A stretch of DNA of 64,000 nt from the NCBI RefSeq assembly GCF_014646215.1, contig NZ_BMNA01000003.1, positions 702,821 to 766,820 of the forward strand, in the 5' to 3' direction. Of the stretch, positions 9,419 to 18,365 are shown one piece after another; position 1 is the first letter of the stretch; the number at the start of each line of letters is the position of its first letter. The notes beneath the pieces were generated by a model. The model worked only from the letters and a program-made list of their open reading frames with translations. It did no database searches and was not told the DNA's origin. This DNA comes from Nakamurella endophytica. Lineage in GTDB: Bacteria; Actinomycetota; Actinomycetes; Mycobacteriales; Nakamurellaceae. A program made the translations under genes and the position numbers.

Positions 9419-10474
9419 ATGGCGAACCCGGTCACCCAGGACCACCGGCAGCCGGCCGCCACCGGCACGGCGCCGGTCGCCCACCGTCGGAGGTTCGAGA
9501 TCCGCAGCCTCGGCGAGGTCGGCGCCCTCGTCGTCCTCGTCGTGGTGTTCGGGGCGCTGAACCCGAGCACCTTCCTGTCGGTCGGGAACCTGCAGAAGGT
9601 CCTGGACCAGGCAGCGACGCCGCTCATCGTCGGCGTCGGCGCCACGCTGGTCATCCTCATGGGTTGCATCGACCTGTCGGTCGAGGGCGTCATGGGAGCC
9701 GCCGGCATGACGTTCATCCTGACCACGCTGCACCTGCGGGGCGGCGTGGAGAGCCCCACCGACCTGGGCTTCCTGTCGTTCGTGCTCGCGGTCCTGGTCG
9801 GTGCCGCGCTCGGTGCCGTCAACGGGTTGATCCACACCCGGCTGAAGGTGCCCTCCTTCATCGTGACGCTGGGCGTCTGGTTCGTCGGTCTGGGCATCGG
9901 CATCATCCTGTTCGGCACCAGCGCGCAACCGAACCTGTCGGACGCCGCCGCGCAGTGGCCCACCCGGAACCTGCTCGGCCTGCCGCACTCGTTCTGGTTG
10001 GCGGTCGTGGTGGCCGTGCTCGGCGTCGTCGTCACCCGGTACACCAAGCTCGGCCGGTTCGCCTACGCGATCGGCAACAACGAGGACATCGCGCGCAGCA
10101 ACGGCATCCCGGTGCGCCGCATCAAGCTCTACGTGTTCGTCCTGGCCGGCGCCTTCAGTGGACTGGCCGGCATCCTCGCCATCCTGCAGCTCGGCCAGGG
10201 GACGCCCTCCGTCGGTGCCAGCGGTGCGGCGGGCAGCAGCACGCTGTTCCTGACGATCGCGGCCGTCGTGATCGGCGGCACGTCGCTGGCGGGCGGTCGG
10301 GGCGGGATCCTGCGCACCGTTCTCGGGGTCTTCCTGCTGACCATCCTGAACAACGGCCTGCTGCTGGCCGGTGTCGACCCCGGCTACCGGTCGGGCGTCT
10401 CCGGCCTGGTGCTCATCCTGGCCATCGTGGCGGCGGCGTGGCCGCTGCGCAGCAGACTGAGGATCGTGAAATGA
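9419..10474 (+). CDS. Sugar-type ABC transporter permease 1
   Basis: 351 residues with about 8-10 hydrophobic helices in the RbsC/BPD_transp_2 pattern. GVGATLVILMGCIDLSVEGV in the second to third helix region and the cytoplasmic loop NNEDIARSNGIPVRRIKLYV, which contacts the ATPase, are both typical. The ATG at 9419 is preferred to the one at 9404 because GGGGAG lies nine bases upstream. Its last codon overlaps the ATPase start (ATGA), showing translational coupling. It pairs with the second permease at 12015, so the channel is probably a heterodimer. Confidence 0.88.
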   Translation: MANPVTQDHRQPAATGTAPVAHRRRFEIRSLGEVGALVVLVVVFGALNPSTFLSVGNLQKVLDQAATPLIVGVGATLVILMGCIDLSVEGVMGAAGMTFILTTLHLRGGVESPTDLGFLSFVLAVLVGAALGAVNGLIHTRLKVPSFIVTLGVWFVGLGIGIILFGTSAQPNLSDAAAQWPTRNLLGLPHSFWLAVVVAVLGVVVTRYTKLGRFAYAIGNNEDIARSNGIPVRRIKLYVFVLAGAFSGLAGILAILQLGQGTPSVGASGAAGSSTLFLTIAAVVIGGTSLAGGRGGILRTVLGVFLLTILNNGLLLAGVDPGYRSGVSGLVLILAIVAAAWPLRSRLRIVK

Positions 10475-12018
10475 GCAAGCCGCTCACCAGGACGCCGGAG
10501 ACCTCGGACGCGCCGGCGCTGACCCTGACCGGGATCTCGAAGTCGTTCGGCCCGGTCACGGCCGTCCGGAACCTGTCGCTGCAGATCCCCCGCAACCAGG
10601 TGGTCGGGCTCATCGGCGAGAACGGCGCCGGCAAGTCGACGCTGCTGAAGATCCTGACCGGCCTGCACGAGCCGGACTCCGGGACCATCGAGGTGTCCGG
10701 CCGGCCGGTGCGGTTCCGCCGCCCGCAGGACGCGGTGGCGGCCGGGTTCGGCGTCGTGCACCAGGAGCAGTCGCTGTTGACCAACCTGTCGGTGGCCGAG
10801 AACATCGCCATGAACGCCCTCGGCTCGCAGGACGCGGCCACCCGGTACGGCTGGTACCGCTGGGGCCGGCTCAACCGCGAGGCCGAGCAGGTGCTGGCCA
10901 GGGTCGGCGCCCGCATCGACCCGCGCGCGACCGTGTCGGAGCTGTCCTTCGTCGACCGGCAGATGGTGGAGATCGCGCGGGCGCTCCGGGTCGACGAGCG
11001 GACCCACGCCAGCCCGATCGTCATCCTGGACGAGCCGACATCGGTGCTGGAGCGGAACGAGACGGCGATCCTCGAGCGGGAGATCGCGCAGCTCAAGCAC
11101 ATCGGTTCGGTGATCTTCGTGTCGCACCGGCTCGACGAGATCATGCGCATCTGCGACCGGATCGTCGTCATGCGCACCGGCGAGCTCGTCGCCGACGTGG
11201 CCAAGGACGAGGTGACCGAGGACGACCTGTTCCGGTTGATGATCGGGCATGCAGCCACCGCGACCAGGCGCCCGGATGCCGCCCGCGGGAACACCGCGGC
11301 GCCGGTGCTGTCGGTGTCCGGGCTGACCCGCAAGGGGGAGTACCGGGACGTCTCCTTCGACGTCCGGCCCGGTCACTGCGTCACCATCGTCGGCACTCTG
11401 GGTTCCGGTCGGGAGTCGCTGTGCCGCGCCCTGTTCGGTGTCGAACCGTTCGACGCCGGGACGTTCGAACTGGACGGCCGGACGGTCCGCAGCTGGAGCG
11501 CCGCCGAGGCGACCCGGGCCGGTATCGCGTACGTGCCGGCCGAGCGGCGGACCGAGGGCATGGTCGGCGGGCTGGACGCCAAGGAGAACATGACCCTGGC
11601 CCGGACCGGCGGAAAGGGCTTCCTGCTGCGTCGCCGCGCGCAGGCGAAACTGGCCGGCGAGTGGTTCGAGACCCTCGACATCCGTCCTCGCAACCCGGAT
11701 CTGGACCTCGCCCGGTTCTCCGGCGGCAACGCCCAGAAGGTCGTCATGGCCAAGTGGCTGCATCTGGACGGCGTCAAGCTGATGATCCTGGACCACCCGC
11801 TGCGCGGGTTGGACCCGGGGGCGGCGGAGACCCTGAACGCGCAGATCCGGGCGGCGCGGGACAGGGGTGCGGCGCTCATCCTGCTGGCCGACACGCTCGA
11901 GGAGGCGCTCGACCACGGCGACGAGATCCTGGTCATGCGGGACGGCGAGGTCACCGCCCGCTTCGACGCCGGCCGCGACAACCCCACGTCCCTCGATCTG
12001 CTGGAAAAGATGGTGTGA
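10471..12018 (+). CDS. Double-domain sugar ABC ATPase with degenerate second site
   Basis: 515 residues, RbsA-like, two ABC domains. The first (about 15-250) has Walker A GENGAGKST at 49-57 and Walker B ILDEPTSVLE. The second (about 275-515) has GTLGSGRES at 308-316 in place of Walker A, a signature FSGGNAQKV at 416-424, and ILDHPLRGLDPG, where His442 replaces the usual catalytic Glu. A weak Walker A in domain two is normal for this family; the Glu-to-His change is less usual. The start overlaps the permease stop as ATGA, and the stop overlaps the next gene as GTGA. Confidence 0.88.
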   Translation: MSKPLTRTPETSDAPALTLTGISKSFGPVTAVRNLSLQIPRNQVVGLIGENGAGKSTLLKILTGLHEPDSGTIEVSGRPVRFRRPQDAVAAGFGVVHQEQSLLTNLSVAENIAMNALGSQDAATRYGWYRWGRLNREAEQVLARVGARIDPRATVSELSFVDRQMVEIARALRVDERTHASPIVILDEPTSVLERNETAILEREIAQLKHIGSVIFVSHRLDEIMRICDRIVVMRTGELVADVAKDEVTEDDLFRLMIGHAATATRRPDAARGNTAAPVLSVSGLTRKGEYRDVSFDVRPGHCVTIVGTLGSGRESLCRALFGVEPFDAGTFELDGRTVRSWSAAEATRAGIAYVPAERRTEGMVGGLDAKENMTLARTGGKGFLLRRRAQAKLAGEWFETLDIRPRNPDLDLARFSGGNAQKVVMAKWLHLDGVKLMILDHPLRGLDPGAAETLNAQIRAARDRGAALILLADTLEEALDHGDEILVMRDGEVTARFDAGRDNPTSLDLLEKMV

Positions 12019-13034
12019 CCGCCGTGACCGACACCGTGAACGCAGCTCCGCCGGCACCGGCCAGCACCGGAACGCCGGTGCGGCGCAGGACCGTCACCCC
12101 CACCCGGGTCTGGCAGCTCGCCGGGCCGTTCGCCGTCTTCGCGATCCTGTTCGCGGTGGTGGCGATCCTGACGCCCGGCTTCGTCGGCGGCAACGGCCTG
12201 GTCGTCGTCGCGCAGACCGCCACGGCGACGCTGCTCGTCGCGCTCGCCCAGGCGATCGTGCTGCACGTCGGGTCGATCGACCTGTCCAACGCAGCGATGG
12301 CGCTGTTCTCGGCGATCCTGCTCGCCAAGATGCTGGGTCCGATCGGCCCCGTCGCGCCGATCCTGGCCATCCTGATCGTCGGGCTGGTCGGGGCCGTCAA
12401 CGGCTGGTTGGTGGCCTACACGCAGGTGCCGAGCTTCGCGTTGACCCTCGGGATGCTGGGCATCCTGCAGGCGGCCTCGCTGGTCGTCAGCGACTCGACC
12501 ACGGTGTACGTGGAGGGCAACGGCGAGACCGTGACGGCGCTCTACGAGAACGCCGTCGCCGGCCTGCCGATGATGTTCTGGGTCGCGGTGCTGCTGGCGG
12601 TCCTGCTGTGGGCGCTGCTGCGGTTCACCGTCGTCGGGCAGAGCCTGACGGCGATCGGGCTCAACGAGTCCGGCGCGCTGTTCGCCGGCATCCGGACCAG
12701 ACCGCTGAAGGTCGCCGCATTCGCCATCTCCGGCGTGCTGGCCGGCTTCGCCGGGATGATGATCATCGCGCAGTCCGGGTCCGCCTCCAGCACCGGTCTG
12801 GGCAGCGATCTGCTGCTGCCCGCCATCGCGTCGGCGATCGTGGGCGGTACGGCCATCACCGGCGGCATCACGAACCCGATCAACGTGGTGTTCGGCGCGC
12901 TGACCGTGAGTCTGATCCCGATCGGGGCGGCCGCCATCGGCATCCCGCCGGAGGCGCAGAGCCTGGTCTACGGCCTGGTGATCATCGTGGTGGTGGCCCT
13001 GACGACCACGCGCGGCCGCGGTGTCGTCAAGTAG
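12015..13034 (+). CDS. Sugar-type ABC transporter permease 2
   Basis: 339 residues with roughly 9 hydrophobic helices, related to permease 1 but clearly diverged. The family phrase LHVGSIDLSNAAM and the ATPase-contact loop GLNESGALFAGIRTRPLKVA are present. The GTG at 12015 overlaps the ATPase stop; a GTG nine bases later is an alternative. Importers of this class often use one permease twice, so two distinct permease genes suggest a heterodimer. A small GACCGG/CCGGTC hairpin (13038-13054) follows before the dipeptidase. Confidence 0.85.
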   Translation: MTAVTDTVNAAPPAPASTGTPVRRRTVTPTRVWQLAGPFAVFAILFAVVAILTPGFVGGNGLVVVAQTATATLLVALAQAIVLHVGSIDLSNAAMALFSAILLAKMLGPIGPVAPILAILIVGLVGAVNGWLVAYTQVPSFALTLGMLGILQAASLVVSDSTTVYVEGNGETVTALYENAVAGLPMMFWVAVLLAVLLWALLRFTVVGQSLTAIGLNESGALFAGIRTRPLKVAAFAISGVLAGFAGMMIIAQSGSASSTGLGSDLLLPAIASAIVGGTAITGGITNPINVVFGALTVSLIPIGAAAIGIPPEAQSLVYGLVIIVVVALTTTRGRGVVK

Positions 13035-13097
13035 CCCGACCGGCGGCCCCGGTCCCGCACCTGCAGCACCCGTCCCATCGTCGAGGAGAACGCAGTC

Positions 13098-14561
13098 ATG
13101 ACCACCCTGGAGAAGCTCGAGCCGTACGACGTCCTGAAGTACTTCGAAACCCTGGCGGGCATCCCGCGCGGCTCGGAGAACGAGAAGGGCGCCGCCGACT
13201 GGGTGTGCCGGTTCGCGCAGGAGCGGGGTCTGGAGGCGGTCCAGGACGCCAAGCACTGTGTCCTGGTGCGCAAGCCGGGCCAGGGCGGCCTGGAGGACGC
13301 TCCCGGGCTCATCCTCCACGGCCACCTCGACATGGTGTGCGAGAAGGACGAGGGCGTAGAGATCGACTTCCTCACCGACCCGATCCGGCTGGTCGTGGAC
13401 GGTGACCTGATCAAGGCCGACGGCACGTCGCTCGGCGCGGACAACGGCATCGGCGTGTCGTACATCCTCGCGCTGCTCGACTCCAAGGACCTGCCGCATC
13501 CGCCCCTCGAGGCGGTGCTCACCGCCATGGAGGAAAAGGGCAAGGCCGGCGCCGCGCAGTTCGACTTCAGCCAGCTGCGCGGCACCCGGATGATCGACTT
13601 CAACTGGATCGTCGACGACGAGATCCTGGCCGGGTGCAGCGGCGACGTCACGTTCACCGTCGACGTCCCGGCCGAGTGGGAGTCGGTCCCCGACACGCAC
13701 TCCGCCACTCGGCTGCTCAAGGTCCGCGGCCTCAACGGCGGCCACTGCGAGTTCGACATCCACCTGGAGCGGGCCAACGCCATCCTGCTGCTCGCCCGGG
13801 CCCTGAACGCGGTGGGGGAGAAGGTCGACGCCCGGATCACCCGGCCCTTCGGCGGCGCGCAGAACAACGCCATCCCGGCCGACGCCGAGGTGGTGCTCGC
13901 GCTGCGCCCGGCCGACGTCCAGACCGTGGAGTCCGTCGTGGCGGACCTGGCCGACGCGCTGCACACCGAGTACGCGATCGCCGACCCGAAGATCCGCGTC
14001 GAGCTCGAGGAGGTCGACGCGCCGGACCGGGTGTTCTCCGCCGCCGCCGGTGCGCGCTTCGCCCGGCTGACCTCGCTCATCCCGAACGGCGTGATCAGCT
14101 GGAACCTGGCCGTCCCAGGCGTCGTGGAGAGCTCCAACAACCTCGGCACCGTGCGCCCCTCCGAGCAGGGTGCCACGCTGGCCTCGACCATCACCGCCGC
14201 GCAGACCAGCCGCAAGCACGAGATCCTCGACCGGGTCCGAGCTCTCGGTTCCCTGGCCGGTGGCGGTGTGACCGTGCAGACCTACGGGCTCGACGCGCCG
14301 GAGTTCCCCTACCGGGAGGACTCGCCGCTGCTGGCGACCGCGCGGGCGGCCTACCGCGACGTGGTCGGCGAGGACGCCGCGGTCCACGTGTCGCAGTGCA
14401 GCCTCGAACTCGGCATGTTCAGCCGCAACGTGCCCGGCCTGGACGTCATCTCGATCGGCACCGAGCTGCACGACCTGCACAACCCCAAGGAGTCGGTGAA
14501 CCACCGGTCGGTCGCCAAGGTGTGGCCGGTGGTCCAGGAGGTCGTGCGCCGGCTCGGCTGA
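13098..14561 (+). CDS. pepD: Aminoacyl-histidine dipeptidase-type M20C peptidase
   Basis: 487 residues, the usual PepD length. The M20 metal ligands are visible in HGHLDMVCEKD (about 75-85), DNGIG (about 115), the Glu pair in AMEEKGKAGA (about 149), and the C-terminal GTELHDLHNPKE His. The first metal-bridging motif reads MEEKG where the family often has DEETG. PepD cleaves X-His and other unusual dipeptides in the cytosol. GAGGAG lies upstream of the ATG. As last gene of the importer operon it probably hydrolyses an imported amide- or peptide-linked compound; this is inference. Confidence 0.88.
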   Translation: MTTLEKLEPYDVLKYFETLAGIPRGSENEKGAADWVCRFAQERGLEAVQDAKHCVLVRKPGQGGLEDAPGLILHGHLDMVCEKDEGVEIDFLTDPIRLVVDGDLIKADGTSLGADNGIGVSYILALLDSKDLPHPPLEAVLTAMEEKGKAGAAQFDFSQLRGTRMIDFNWIVDDEILAGCSGDVTFTVDVPAEWESVPDTHSATRLLKVRGLNGGHCEFDIHLERANAILLLARALNAVGEKVDARITRPFGGAQNNAIPADAEVVLALRPADVQTVESVVADLADALHTEYAIADPKIRVELEEVDAPDRVFSAAAGARFARLTSLIPNGVISWNLAVPGVVESSNNLGTVRPSEQGATLASTITAAQTSRKHEILDRVRALGSLAGGGVTVQTYGLDAPEFPYREDSPLLATARAAYRDVVGEDAAVHVSQCSLELGMFSRNVPGLDVISIGTELHDLHNPKESVNHRSVAKVWPVVQEVVRRLG

Positions 14562-14568
14562 GGCCGGG

Positions 14569-14602
14569 CGCGGCGGACCGGTCGCACAGCCGGTCCGCCG
14601 CG
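14569..14602. terminator. Bidirectional terminator between pepD and ku
   Basis: CGCGGCGGACCGG and CCGGTCCGCCGCG form a perfect 13-bp stem around the loop TCGCACAG. It starts 8 bases after the pepD stop and lies between convergent genes, so it can end transcription from both sides. No U tract follows. Confidence 0.8.
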
Positions 14603-14661
14603 AGCCCGTGGCGGCGGCAGGGCACCGGCGGCGGTCGACGGCTCGGCGCGGGCGCCTGAGG

Positions 14662-15741
14662 TCAGCTTGCGGCGGAACGCCGGGTGCCGCTCCTCCCGGT
14701 CGTGTTCTTCCCGGTGCTCTTCCCCTTCGTGCTGCTCCTGCCGGCGCTGCTCTTCGGGGCACCGGTCGTCGCGGTGCTGCTCTTGGTGCCGGTCTTCGCT
14801 GAGCGGGTCTTGGCGGCGCTGCTCTTTGCGGCAGTGCTCTTGGCGGTGCCGGTCTTCGTGGAACCGCTCTTGGCGGCGGTGCTCGTCGCAGTGCCGGTCT
14901 TCGCCGAGCGGGTGTTGCCGGCGGTGCTCTTGGCGGTGCCGCTCCTGGTGCTGCCCGTGCCGCTCCCGCCCTGGCCGGCCTCCACGCTGCGGCGCAGCGC
15001 GGCCAGCAGGTCGACGACCTCCGCGTCGTCGGCGGCGTCCTCCCCACTGTCCGGGAACGCCTCCGTGCCCTCGAGCTTGGCGTCGATGAGCTGCTGCAGC
15101 TGTTCGCGGTACTCGTCCGAGTACTCCTCCGGCTCGAAGCTGCCGGCGAAGCTCTCCACCAGCGCGGCGGCCGCCCTGACCTCCGCCGGGGTCGGCGCGA
15201 CGTCGGTGTCCAGTGCCGCAAAGTCGGCCTGCCGCACCTCGTCCGGCCACAGCAGGGTCTGCACCATCAGCACTCCGTCGCGGACCCGCAGCGCCGCGAG
15301 CCGGACCTTCTCGCGCAGGGCGAAGTGCACGACCGCCACCCGGTCGGTCTGCTCCAACGTGCTCCGCAGCAGCACGTAGGCCTTGACCGACGACCCGGAC
15401 GGCTCCAGGTAGTAGCTGCGGTCGAACAGCACCGGGTCGATCTCGTCGTCGGGCACGAACCGCAGGACCTCGATCTCGTGTCCGGTGGCCACCGGCAGCT
15501 GCTCGAAGTCCTCGTCGGTGAGCACCACGGTGCGGCCGTCGTCGGCCTCGTAGGCCTTGCCGATGTCGGCGAACTCGACCTGCTTGCCGTCCTTCTCGCA
15601 GATCCGCTGGTACCGGATCCGACCGCCGTCGGCCTTGTGCACCTGGTGGAACCGGACGTCGTGGTCCTCGGTCGCGCTGTAGACGTTGACCGGCACGTTG
15701 ACCAGGCCGAAGGTCAGGGAACCCTTCCAGATCGAGCGCAT
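14662..15741 (-). CDS. ku: Non-homologous end-joining protein Ku with long repeat tail
   Basis: 359 residues. The Ku core (1-260) begins MRSIWKGSLTFGLVNVPVNV, the canonical bacterial Ku start, and includes CEKDGKQVE and the YYLEPSGSSVKAY strand. Ku forms a ring dimer on DNA ends and recruits LigD. From about residue 262 the tail is almost only Lys, Ser, Thr, Ala and Gly in imperfect copies of KTGTAKSTAAKS. Lys-rich tails of actinobacterial Ku bind DNA and aid end bridging; this one is longer and more repetitive than the core needs. The frame continues upstream but family alignment fixes the ATG at 15741. Divergent from ligD. Confidence 0.92.
   Translation of the reverse strand: MRSIWKGSLTFGLVNVPVNVYSATEDHDVRFHQVHKADGGRIRYQRICEKDGKQVEFADIGKAYEADDGRTVVLTDEDFEQLPVATGHEIEVLRFVPDDEIDPVLFDRSYYLEPSGSSVKAYVLLRSTLEQTDRVAVVHFALREKVRLAALRVRDGVLMVQTLLWPDEVRQADFAALDTDVAPTPAEVRAAAALVESFAGSFEPEEYSDEYREQLQQLIDAKLEGTEAFPDSGEDAADDAEVVDLLAALRRSVEAGQGGSGTGSTRSGTAKSTAGNTRSAKTGTATSTAAKSGSTKTGTAKSTAAKSSAAKTRSAKTGTKSSTATTGAPKSSAGRSSTKGKSTGKNTTGRSGTRRSAAS
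14665..14985. repeat. Degenerate tandem repeats encoding the Ku tail
   Basis: On the coding (minus) strand, imperfect copies of a unit encoding Lys-Thr-Gly-Thr-Ala-Lys-Ser-Thr-Ala-Ala-Lys-Ser follow one another through the last third of ku. The opposite strand reads as a false Leu/Val-rich membrane protein because of this composition. Repeat slippage could change tail length between strains. Confidence 0.6.
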
Positions 15742-15834
15742 GCCCCATGATGGACCGGTCCGGCGGCGCCGGCCGGTCCGGTCGCCCGGCCGCTGCGTTC
15801 CAGGTGCCGCAGCACGCGCCGAACGGAGGCCGTC

Positions 15835-18357
15835 ATCGCCGCCCAGTCCGCCGACGAGGCCACCGTCCAGGTCGACGGCCGGCGGCTGAAGATCTCCCGG
15901 CTGTCCAAGGTCCTGTACCCGGCCACCGGCACCACCAAGGCCGAGGTGATCGGCTACTACGCGCAGGTGGCGCCGGCGCTGCTGCCGCACGTCGCCGGGC
16001 GGGCGGTGACCCGCAAGCGCTGGCCGGACGGGGTGGACGCGCCGCCGTTCTTCGCCAAGAACATGGATCCCGGCGCGCCGTCGTGGGTACCGCGCGCCAC
16101 CCTGACGCACAAGCGGGACTCGGTGACCTACCCGCTGGTCGACTCGCCTGCCGTGCTCACCTGGCTGGCGCAGAGCGCCGCACTGGAGCTGCACGTGCCG
16201 CAGTGGCGGGTCGTCCAGGACGGTCGGGGGGACCGGCGGGCCGAGCCGGACCGCGTGGTGTTCGACCTGGATCCCGGCCCGGGCGTCGGGCTGGTCGAGT
16301 GCGCGGAGGTGGCGCGCATCCTGCGGCAGCTGCTGCTGGACGAGGGCTTCCCGACGTATCCGGTGACCAGCGGGTCCAAGGGACTGCACCTGTACGCCGC
16401 CGTCGACGGCAGCCGGAGCTCGGACGAGGTATCGGACTGGGCGCACGGGCTGGCCGAGACGGTCGAGCGGGAACGACCGGACCTGGTGGTCTCCCGGATG
16501 GCGAAGGCGCTGCGCCCCGGGAAGGTGTTCATCGACTGGTCGCAGAACAACGCCGCCAAGACGACGATCGCGCCGTACTCGCTGCGTGGACGGGACCACC
16601 CGACGGTCGCCGCGCCGCGCACCTGGGACGAGCTCGACGACCCGGACCTGCGGCACCTGGACCACCTCGAGGTCCTGGACCGGCTCGCCCGCGACGGCGA
16701 CCTGCTCGCCGCGCTGGACGGGCCCGTCCCGGCGACCGGCGGGTCCGCACCGGCGTCAGCGGCCCGTGGCCGGCGCGACGGCGACGACGGCGGCGGCGGC
16801 GACGGCGGCGGCGGCGCCAAGCTGGACCTGTACCGGGCGAAGCGGTCCGCCGACCGGACCCCGGAGCCGGTGCCCGAGCGGGGCGACCTGCCGCGCGGCG
16901 ACGACGACACGTTCGTCATCCAGGAGCACCACGCCACCGCCCTGCACTGGGACTTCCGGCTGGAGCGCGACGGTGTCCTGGTGTCGTGGGCGCTGCCCCG
17001 CGGCATCCCCACCGACACCCGGCACAACCGGCTGGCGGTGCACACCGAGGACCACCCCCTGGAGTACGCCGACTTCGCCGGCGACATCCCGGAGGGCGAG
17101 TACGGCGGCGGCGGGGTGACCATCTGGGACTCCGGGCGCTACGAGACCGAGAAGTGGCGGGACGACGAGGTGATCGTCGTGCTGCACGGCCGGCGGGCCA
17201 CCGGCAGGTTCGCGCTGATCCGCACCCGCGGCTCGCAGTGGCTGATGCACCGCACGCGCGGGCAGGAGGACCTGCCGGCGGTGCACGTCCGCCCCGGCGG
17301 CAAGTTCGGCGACGACCGCAAGATCATCCAGCGGAGCGGCGGCACGGCGGTGCCGCGCCCGTCCGGCAGCAGGTCGCGCAGGCCCGCCGCCCTGCCCGAG
17401 GACGTGCGACCCATGCTGGCCACCGCCGGATCGGTGGACGACGTCGCCGGCGGCGGGTGGCGGTTCGAGGGCAAGTGGGACGGCTTCCGCGCGGTCGCCG
17501 TGGTCGGCGACGGGCCGCTGCGGGTGGTCAGCCGCAACGACAAACCTTTCTTGGTCACGTTTCCCGAGCTCAAGGACCTGGACAGAGTGCTGGCCGGGCA
17601 CGTCGCGGTGCTGGACGGCGAGATCGTCGCGCTGGACGAGGCGGGCCGGACCGACTTTGCGTCCATCCAGCAGCGCGCGAACCTGTCCAGGCCCGCGGAC
17701 GTGCGGCGGGCGGCCCAGCGGGTGTCGGTGCAGTACTGGGTGTTCGACGTGCTCTTCCTGGACGGCGTCCCGATGCTGGAGCGCCCCTACGACCTGCGCC
17801 GGCAGGTGCTCGAGGCGCTCGCCCCCGCCGGTGACGTCGTGCGGGTGCCGCCGCAGCTCGACGGGGACGTGGAGGCCGCCCTCGCGCACAGCCGCGAGCT
17901 GCGGTGGGAGGGCGTGATGGCCAAGCGCGCCGACTCCACCTACCAGCCCGGCCGGCGGTCCCGGGACTGGCTCAAGATCAAGAACCAGCGCACGCAGGAG
18001 GTCGTGGTGGTCGGGTGGCGCCCGGGCGCCGGCCGCCGGGAGGGCGGCATCGGCGCCCTGCTGCTGGCCATCCCGGACGGGGCCGGCGGCCTGGACTACG
18101 CGGGTCGGGTCGGCACCGGCTTCTCCGACGCGGTCCTGGCGGACCTGCTGCGCCGGCTGACCCCGCTGGCCCGGCGCAGCTCGCCGGTGACCACGCCGCT
18201 GCCGACCGCCGACGTCCGGGACGCCCGGTGGGTCGAGCCCGAGCTGGTCGGCGAGGTGGTGTTCGCGGAGTGGACCAGGGACGGCATCCTGCGCCAGCCG
18301 AGCTGGCGCGGGCTGCGGCCGGACAAGGATCCCGACCAGATCGTCCGCGAGAGCTGA
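15835..18357 (+). CDS. ligD: Multifunctional DNA ligase LigD (polymerase-phosphoesterase-ligase)
   Basis: About 840 residues in the mycobacterial order. The polymerase domain (to about 16740) has FDLDPGPG, SGSKGLHLY and VFIDWSQNN. A Gly/Asp linker precedes the 3'-phosphoesterase domain (about 16880-17260) with HHATALHWDFRLE and GEYGGGG. The ligase domain (about 17395-18350) has motif I EGKWDGFRA, whose Lys codon at 17473-17475 is adenylated, and an OB fold. It seals double-strand breaks with Ku. Homology starts before the first usual start codon (GTG 15946): residues VDGRRLKISRLSKVLYPATG lie in frame upstream. The ATC at 15835, five bases after CGGAGG, is given as the best guess. Confidence 0.85.
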   Translation: MAAQSADEATVQVDGRRLKISRLSKVLYPATGTTKAEVIGYYAQVAPALLPHVAGRAVTRKRWPDGVDAPPFFAKNMDPGAPSWVPRATLTHKRDSVTYPLVDSPAVLTWLAQSAALELHVPQWRVVQDGRGDRRAEPDRVVFDLDPGPGVGLVECAEVARILRQLLLDEGFPTYPVTSGSKGLHLYAAVDGSRSSDEVSDWAHGLAETVERERPDLVVSRMAKALRPGKVFIDWSQNNAAKTTIAPYSLRGRDHPTVAAPRTWDELDDPDLRHLDHLEVLDRLARDGDLLAALDGPVPATGGSAPASAARGRRDGDDGGGGDGGGGAKLDLYRAKRSADRTPEPVPERGDLPRGDDDTFVIQEHHATALHWDFRLERDGVLVSWALPRGIPTDTRHNRLAVHTEDHPLEYADFAGDIPEGEYGGGGVTIWDSGRYETEKWRDDEVIVVLHGRRATGRFALIRTRGSQWLMHRTRGQEDLPAVHVRPGGKFGDDRKIIQRSGGTAVPRPSGSRSRRPAALPEDVRPMLATAGSVDDVAGGGWRFEGKWDGFRAVAVVGDGPLRVVSRNDKPFLVTFPELKDLDRVLAGHVAVLDGEIVALDEAGRTDFASIQQRANLSRPADVRRAAQRVSVQYWVFDVLFLDGVPMLERPYDLRRQVLEALAPAGDVVRVPPQLDGDVEAALAHSRELRWEGVMAKRADSTYQPGRRSRDWLKIKNQRTQEVVVVGWRPGAGRREGGIGALLLAIPDGAGGLDYAGRVGTGFSDAVLADLLRRLTPLARRSSPVTTPLPTADVRDARWVEPELVGEVVFAEWTRDGILRQPSWRGLRPDKDPDQIVRES

Positions 18358-18365
18358 GGCGCCGC

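Noticed and set aside
11373..15221. A 1282-codon open frame on the minus strand across the importer and pepD genes
   Set aside because: It lies opposite four genes with clear family motifs, is dominated by Arg, Asp, Gly and Gln, and has no recognisable domain; it is a result of third-position G/C.
14684..15379. A Leu/Val/Phe-rich plus-strand frame resembling a membrane protein
   Set aside because: It is the complement of the Lys/Ser/Thr/Ala repeats in the Ku tail, which read as hydrophobic codons on the other strand.
15946..18357. LigD starting at GTG 15946
   Set aside because: This would remove about 37 residues of conserved polymerase-domain sequence that are in frame upstream, so it is kept only as an alternative.
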